From: Oceanobacillus sp. CFH 90083
GTDB taxonomy: Bacteria > Bacillota > Bacilli > Bacillales > Amphibacillaceae
Direction: 5' to 3'
NCBI RefSeq assembly: GCF_009389585.1
Contig: NZ_VIYG01000003.1
Coordinates: forward strand, 293,372 to 341,142
Length of the DNA stretch: 47,771 nt
Under the pieces are notes generated by a model that worked only from the letters and a program-made list of their open reading frames with translations, did not search any database and had not been told where the DNA came from. The position numbers and the translations under genes are program-made. Shown here one piece after another: positions 42,553-47,771 of this stretch. Each line of letters starts with the position of its first letter. The first letter of the stretch is position 1.

Positions 42553-43890
42553 ATGACGAAAGGTATAAAAATCGCAACAATTGGCGGAGGATCAAGCTAT
42601 ACACCAGAGTTAGTAGAAGGATTTATTAAACGATATGATGAATTTCCGTTGAGCGAACTGTGGTTAGTCGATATTGAGGAAGGAAAGGAAAAGCTGGAAA
42701 TCGTCGGGAACTTTGCGAAACGAATGATCGAGAAAGCTGGTCTTCCGATTGATGTACATTTAACATTGGACCGGAGAGAGGCACTGAAGGATGCTGATTT
42801 TGTTACAACGCAATTTCGTGTCGGCGGTTTGTCTGCACGGGCAAAGGATGAACGTATTCCAGTGAAATATGGCGTACTTGGTCAAGAAACGAATGGACCT
42901 GGCGGGCTGTTTAAAGGCTTGCGGACGATCCCGGTCATTTTGGAAATTACAAAAGAAATGGAAGAGCTTTGTCCGGATGCATGGTTAATCAACTTTACGA
43001 ACCCGGCTGGTATGGTGACGGAGGCTGTATTACGTTACTCTAATATTGATAGAGTTGTAGGCTTGTGTAATGTTCCAATCGGGATGGAAATGGGGATTGC
43101 AAAATTATTAGATGTAGATCATTCCCGTATTCATATTGATTTTGCAGGGCTGAATCATATGGTCTACGGTCTGGATGTATACTTGGATGGTGTCAGTGTC
43201 AAAGGTGAAGTCCTTCAAAAATTAGCCGATCCAGAAAACAGCAGCTTCGTTAAAAATATTGATGGGATAGGCTGGGAGCCGGAGTTTACGCAAGCATTAG
43301 ATGCTTTAACATGTCCATATCATATGTATTACTACAAGTCGAAAGAAATGCTGGATAAGACGATCGAAAGCTCCAAGGCAGAAGGTACCCGTGCGGAGGT
43401 CGTTCAGGCGTTGGAAAAAGATTTATTCGAGCTTTATAAAGATGAAAATCTTAATATCAAACCACCTCAATTAGAAGAGCGGGGCGGAGCATATTATTCG
43501 GATGCGGCCGTTCGATTGATTACATCTATCTATAATGACAAGCGGGATATTCAGCCGGTAAACACAATGAATCGTGGTGCTATTGCAAGTATTCCCGATG
43601 AATCCGCCGTTGAAATTAGCTGTGTGATAACCAAAGGTGGCCCTGTTCCACTGGCTGTAGGAGATTTACCTGTTGCTGCCCGTGGACTTGTACAGCAAAT
43701 TAAATCATTTGAACGTATTTCAGCAGAAGCGGCTGTAACTGGCGATTATAATAAAGCAGTACTTGCTTTAACAATTAATCCATTAACACCAAGTGACACG
43801 ATTGCGAAACAAGTAATTGATGAAATGATGGAGGCACATAAGGAACATCTCCCGCAATTTTTTCAAGAAAAAGTAACTGTGAATAAATAG
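42553..43890 (+). CDS. licH: GH4 6-phospho-beta-glucosidase (NAD- and metal-dependent)
   Basis: 445 residues. NAD loop IATIGGGSSYTPELVEG at the start, then QFRVGGLSARAKDERIPVKYGVLGQETNGPGG, INFTNPAGMVTEA, metal ligand Cys172 in VVGLCNVPIG and His202 in GLNHMVYGLD. The spacing and CNVPIG motif mark the 6-phospho-beta-glucosidase (LicH/CelF/BglT) branch, against CDMPIG-like motifs of the alpha branch. It opens phosphorylated cellobiose by an oxidation-elimination mechanism that needs NAD and Mn. Separated from the lipoprotein gene by 205 nt with its own leader (a site resembling the 35586 palindrome at 42407-42426). ATG 42553 has TTGGAGGTGCG upstream. Confidence 0.92.
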   Translation: MTKGIKIATIGGGSSYTPELVEGFIKRYDEFPLSELWLVDIEEGKEKLEIVGNFAKRMIEKAGLPIDVHLTLDRREALKDADFVTTQFRVGGLSARAKDERIPVKYGVLGQETNGPGGLFKGLRTIPVILEITKEMEELCPDAWLINFTNPAGMVTEAVLRYSNIDRVVGLCNVPIGMEMGIAKLLDVDHSRIHIDFAGLNHMVYGLDVYLDGVSVKGEVLQKLADPENSSFVKNIDGIGWEPEFTQALDALTCPYHMYYYKSKEMLDKTIESSKAEGTRAEVVQALEKDLFELYKDENLNIKPPQLEERGGAYYSDAAVRLITSIYNDKRDIQPVNTMNRGAIASIPDESAVEISCVITKGGPVPLAVGDLPVAARGLVQQIKSFERISAEAAVTGDYNKAVLALTINPLTPSDTIAKQVIDEMMEAHKEHLPQFFQEKVTVNK

Positions 43891-44060
43891 TAGCATGTTG
43901 TAATGCAGGAGCTGGGATTATTTTGTAAGAAAGGTCAAAATACCCGGCACTGCATTATAATTGTTTAACCATGGCGGTGTACATATGATAAAGCTGGTGT
44001 TAACGATACATAAGTCTGCCTCGTTTACCACTTTCTCCTGCTAAATAAAGTATTCAAACA

Positions 44061-44096
44061 TAGAGAACCCCCCCGAAATGATTCGGGGGGCTCCAT
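44061..44096. terminator. Bidirectional terminator between licH and bglA2
   Basis: CCCCCCGAA (44069-44077)/TTCGGGGGG (44082-44090) with a 4-nt loop, between convergent genes. The gap 43891-44068 also holds the pair TAATGCAG (43901-43908)/CTGCATTA (43951-43958), and no gene. Confidence 0.8.
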
Positions 44097-44101
44097 CATT
44101 A

Positions 44102-45556
<1,455 letters not shown>

Positions 45557-45585
45557 TTAATAAATATATTTTTTAAATAGTTTCT

Positions 45586-47556
45586 TTAAACTTTCGTTAT
45601 AATTAATACATCTTCCTTCGCTATTGTATCACCAGACACCATTTCAAGCTCATCATATGAATTGGTATTCGTAATGATAATAGGGGTGGTGACGGAATAT
45701 CCTGCTTTTTCGATTTGGTCTATATCAAATTCGACCAGAAGATCTCCTGCCTTCACTGTATCCCCCTGTTTGATGTGTGCTTCAAAGAATTTTCCATCTA
45801 ACTCAACGGTATCCATTCCGATATGAATCAGAATTTCTGCACCATGGTCTGTTGTCAAACCTATGGCGTGATTCGTTTTAAAGAGTGTTGTAACGACACC
45901 ATTTGCAGGTGCATACATCCGGCCTTCATGTGGATGAATCGCGACACCTTTACCCATTGCCTCGGAGGCAAATACGTCATCCTGAATGAACGGTAATGGT
46001 ATAACATCTCCGTTTGCAGGGCTTAAAATATTTTCATTTTGAACCGTTTTTTCTTTATTCATCTGGCTTACGTTATCTTCAACCAATGCTTTGTCCTGAA
46101 TTTCTTCCTGCATTTTTTCATCCCCGATGACCGCTTCCGTATTTTCTTTTTGATTAATACGACCAAAGAAGTATGTTAATACGAAGGCAATAACGAAAGC
46201 AACAACGATGGAAACCATCATACCCCAGAATCCACCGTCAATACCGTTCTCCGGATGGATGAATGTTGGGATTTTAAATACGCCCAGAGGCCCTGCACTA
46301 TAAAGTGCTGCACCTGTCATTGCAATGATTGCCCCACCTGCAGCAGAGCCGATACAGCTCATCACGAATGGTGTTTTAAGCGGCAGTGTAATACCGTAAA
46401 TAGCAGGCTCTGTAACACCAAAGAATCCGGATACAAAGGCGGGAAAGCTCAATCGTTTTAATTTTTTATTCTTCGTTTTTATCCAGACCGCAAGCACGGC
46501 ACCAATTTGGGCGAAGGATGCGGCAAATGTCATGGCGATAAGCATGTCAAACCCTTGAACTGCTAAGTTATTATAGTAAATCGGGATAATTCCCCAATGG
46601 ATACCGAAAATAACTAATACCTGCCAGAATCCGCCAACAACGATACCAGCAATGATTGGGACAGCTTCATATCCTGTTTGGATGGCATATCCAATGGATT
46701 GTGCCAGCCATGTTGCAATTGGACCAATCACAATAAATGTTAATGGTACAATGATAAGTAATGTTAAAAATGGTACGATAAATGACTTAACCACCTGTGG
46801 AATAATCGATGCAAACCAGCGTTCCACCTTAGCAGCAAAGTAAGTCGATAAAATAATTGGTATTACTGATGCTGTATAACTCATTAAGATAATTGGAATC
46901 CCTAAAAATGACACTTGTACGGGTGATTCTAATACCGTACCGCTGAATAATGTCATAAATGGTTCGCTTTCTCTGATTCCTGCGAGGTTCGGGTGAACAA
47001 GTGCAGCAGCAATCGCCATACCAAGGAAGGGGGTGCCGCCAAATTTTTTCATGGCTGTATAGCCTAAGAAAATAGGTAAGAATGTAAAGAATCCATCACC
47101 AATGACATTCAGGATTTGAGAAGTACCACTGGTATCTTCTAACCAGCCCAGTGCGATGAACATAGAGTTAAACCCTTTTATAATACCTGTTGCCATCAGT
47201 AAAGGGAGAACCGGGATAAAGATATTGGAGATAATATCGATGAAACTGGAGAACAATCCCTTTTTCTCTTTATCTTTTCCTTCATTGTCATCTTCTTGCT
47301 TCTCCGTTTCAAATCCGCCTACAGCAACGACAGCTTTGTAAACATCCGGAACATGGTTGCCGATGACAACCTGGAATTGTCCTGAACTTTCCCGGACTGT
47401 TACGACATCTTCATGATTTTCTAATGCTTTTTTATCTGCGTTTTTGGAATCCTTCAACCTGAAGCGGAGTCTTGTCACGCAGTGTGTTACACTATTTACG
47501 TTTTTTGTACCGCCAACCAGATCAATAATCTCTTTAGCTAATTGCTCGTACTTCAT
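45586..47556 (-). CDS. bglP: Beta-glucoside PTS EIIBCA component (second copy)
   Basis: 656 residues. EIIB Cys26 in SVTHCVTRLRFRL; EIIC at ~110-480 with GDGFFTFLPIFLGYTAMKKFGGTPFLGMAIAAALVHP, GGFWQVLVIFGIHWGIIPI and GFFGVTEPAIYGITLPLKTPF; a Glu/Lys/Gln-rich linker; EIIA at ~510-656 with ILSPANGDVIPLPFIQDDVFASEAMGKG and active His in AEILIHIGMDTVELDG. It imports and phosphorylates aryl-beta-glucosides (salicin, arbutin type). Its EIIB also phosphorylates and inactivates a LicT/BglG antiterminator in related systems; that regulator gene is not in the window and may lie beyond its right edge. ATG 47556 follows AGAAAGAAGGGAAAAGG on the minus strand. Confidence 0.94.
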   Translation of the reverse strand: MKYEQLAKEIIDLVGGTKNVNSVTHCVTRLRFRLKDSKNADKKALENHEDVVTVRESSGQFQVVIGNHVPDVYKAVVAVGGFETEKQEDDNEGKDKEKKGLFSSFIDIISNIFIPVLPLLMATGIIKGFNSMFIALGWLEDTSGTSQILNVIGDGFFTFLPIFLGYTAMKKFGGTPFLGMAIAAALVHPNLAGIRESEPFMTLFSGTVLESPVQVSFLGIPIILMSYTASVIPIILSTYFAAKVERWFASIIPQVVKSFIVPFLTLLIIVPLTFIVIGPIATWLAQSIGYAIQTGYEAVPIIAGIVVGGFWQVLVIFGIHWGIIPIYYNNLAVQGFDMLIAMTFAASFAQIGAVLAVWIKTKNKKLKRLSFPAFVSGFFGVTEPAIYGITLPLKTPFVMSCIGSAAGGAIIAMTGAALYSAGPLGVFKIPTFIHPENGIDGGFWGMMVSIVVAFVIAFVLTYFFGRINQKENTEAVIGDEKMQEEIQDKALVEDNVSQMNKEKTVQNENILSPANGDVIPLPFIQDDVFASEAMGKGVAIHPHEGRMYAPANGVVTTLFKTNHAIGLTTDHGAEILIHIGMDTVELDGKFFEAHIKQGDTVKAGDLLVEFDIDQIEKAGYSVTTPIIITNTNSYDELEMVSGDTIAKEDVLIITKV

Positions 47557-47593
47557 CCTTTTCCCTTCTTTCTAGTTTGTTGTGAAAATTTGC

Positions 47594-47658
47594 AAATAAA
47601 AAACCTGAACTGATTAAATAGACACAAAGAGATTGCGTCATTCCATTCAGTTCAGGTT
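47594..47658 (-). terminator. Leader terminator of the bglP2-bglA2 operon
   Basis: On the minus strand AACCTGAACTGA (47658-47647) pairs exactly with TCAGTTCAGGTT (47613-47602), followed by TTTTATTTG. It lies about 40 nt before the start codon and would stop transcription in the leader by default. Confidence 0.9.
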
Positions 47659-47684
47659 ATGCCCAAAATAGGTAACATTCCTAA
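47654..47684 (-). promoter_or_regulatory. RAT (ribonucleic antiterminator) for a BglG/LicT protein
   Basis: Minus strand: GGAATGTTACC, TATTTT, GGGCATAACCT. This matches the RAT pattern of BglG-family targets (GGATTGTTACtg...cagGCAAAACCT as known for LicT). Its last bases AACCT are also the first bases of the terminator stem, so folding of one excludes the other: the standard switch. Confidence 0.85.
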
Positions 47685-47721
47685 ATTTGTATTTACAATT
47701 TTTTAATTATTTAACAACTTT

Positions 47722-47750
47722 AATTTATCATTACTTTTTTATGAAGTCAA
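47722..47750 (-). promoter_or_regulatory. Promoter of the bglP2-bglA2 operon
   Basis: Minus strand TTGACT (47750-47745), 17-nt spacer, TAAATT (47727-47722). It puts the transcription start about 35 nt before the RAT. Confidence 0.6.
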
Positions 47751-47771
47751 TAAGATTTTTAAGCGAATGAT

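Overview
The window looks like chromosome of a low-GC Gram-positive bacterium of the family Bacillaceae; an Oceanobacillus-like genome is my best guess, not a proven one. Reasons: AT-rich DNA, strong AAGGAGG-type ribosome binding sites with frequent TTG/GTG starts, many Rho-independent terminators, CcpA cre-like sites, and operon layouts known from Bacillus (gnt, lic, bgl, scr). No rRNA, tRNA, complete insertion sequence or prophage was seen.

Left part (1-7.7 kb): the tail of one gene, then an orphan type I-C-like CRISPR leader with a single repeat and no cas genes, then a run of small single genes: Dabb protein, NUDIX hydrolase, HAAS-like membrane protein, nucleoside deoxyribosyltransferase-like protein, two GNAT acetyltransferases, a MerR regulator, a lipoprotein and a DinB protein. 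Among them lie an oddly short ROK-like protein and a decayed short-chain dehydrogenase that still carries a textbook MerR-type 19-bp-spacer promoter.

7.7-13.7 kb: a sucrose operon (LacI-type repressor, GH13 alpha-glucosidase, sucrose EIIBC, GH32 sucrose-6-phosphate hydrolase). Its promoter lies inside the 3' end of the repressor gene and two mirror-image operators follow it. 13.7-25.3 kb: a deleted NIPSNAP-like remnant, AbgT transporter plus OsmC protein, general-stress-type SDR, an autoregulated ArsR-MFS pair, a YdbM-like acyl-CoA dehydrogenase, 3-methyladenine DNA glycosylase flanked by a repeat family, and a two-gene ketosynthase/acyl-CoA ligase cassette without a carrier protein.

25.3-47.8 kb is a large carbohydrate island. 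It holds (a) bglP1-bglA1, repressed by a divergent GntR/UTRA protein through an operator inside the promoter spacer; (b) gluconate kinase, permease and 6-phosphogluconate dehydrogenase behind a cre site and a GntR-like operator, but with no gntR in place; (c) an RpiR regulator divergent from a LicR-type PRD activator; (d) licB-licA-(membrane protein)-licC, a lipoprotein esterase-like protein and a GH4 6-phospho-beta-glucosidase; (e) on the minus strand, a second bglP2-bglA2 pair behind a RAT/terminator antitermination switch. Three beta-glucoside systems therefore sit side by side under three different control modes: repression, PRD activation and antitermination. They feed glucose-6-P into glycolysis, and the gnt genes feed the pentose phosphate pathway.
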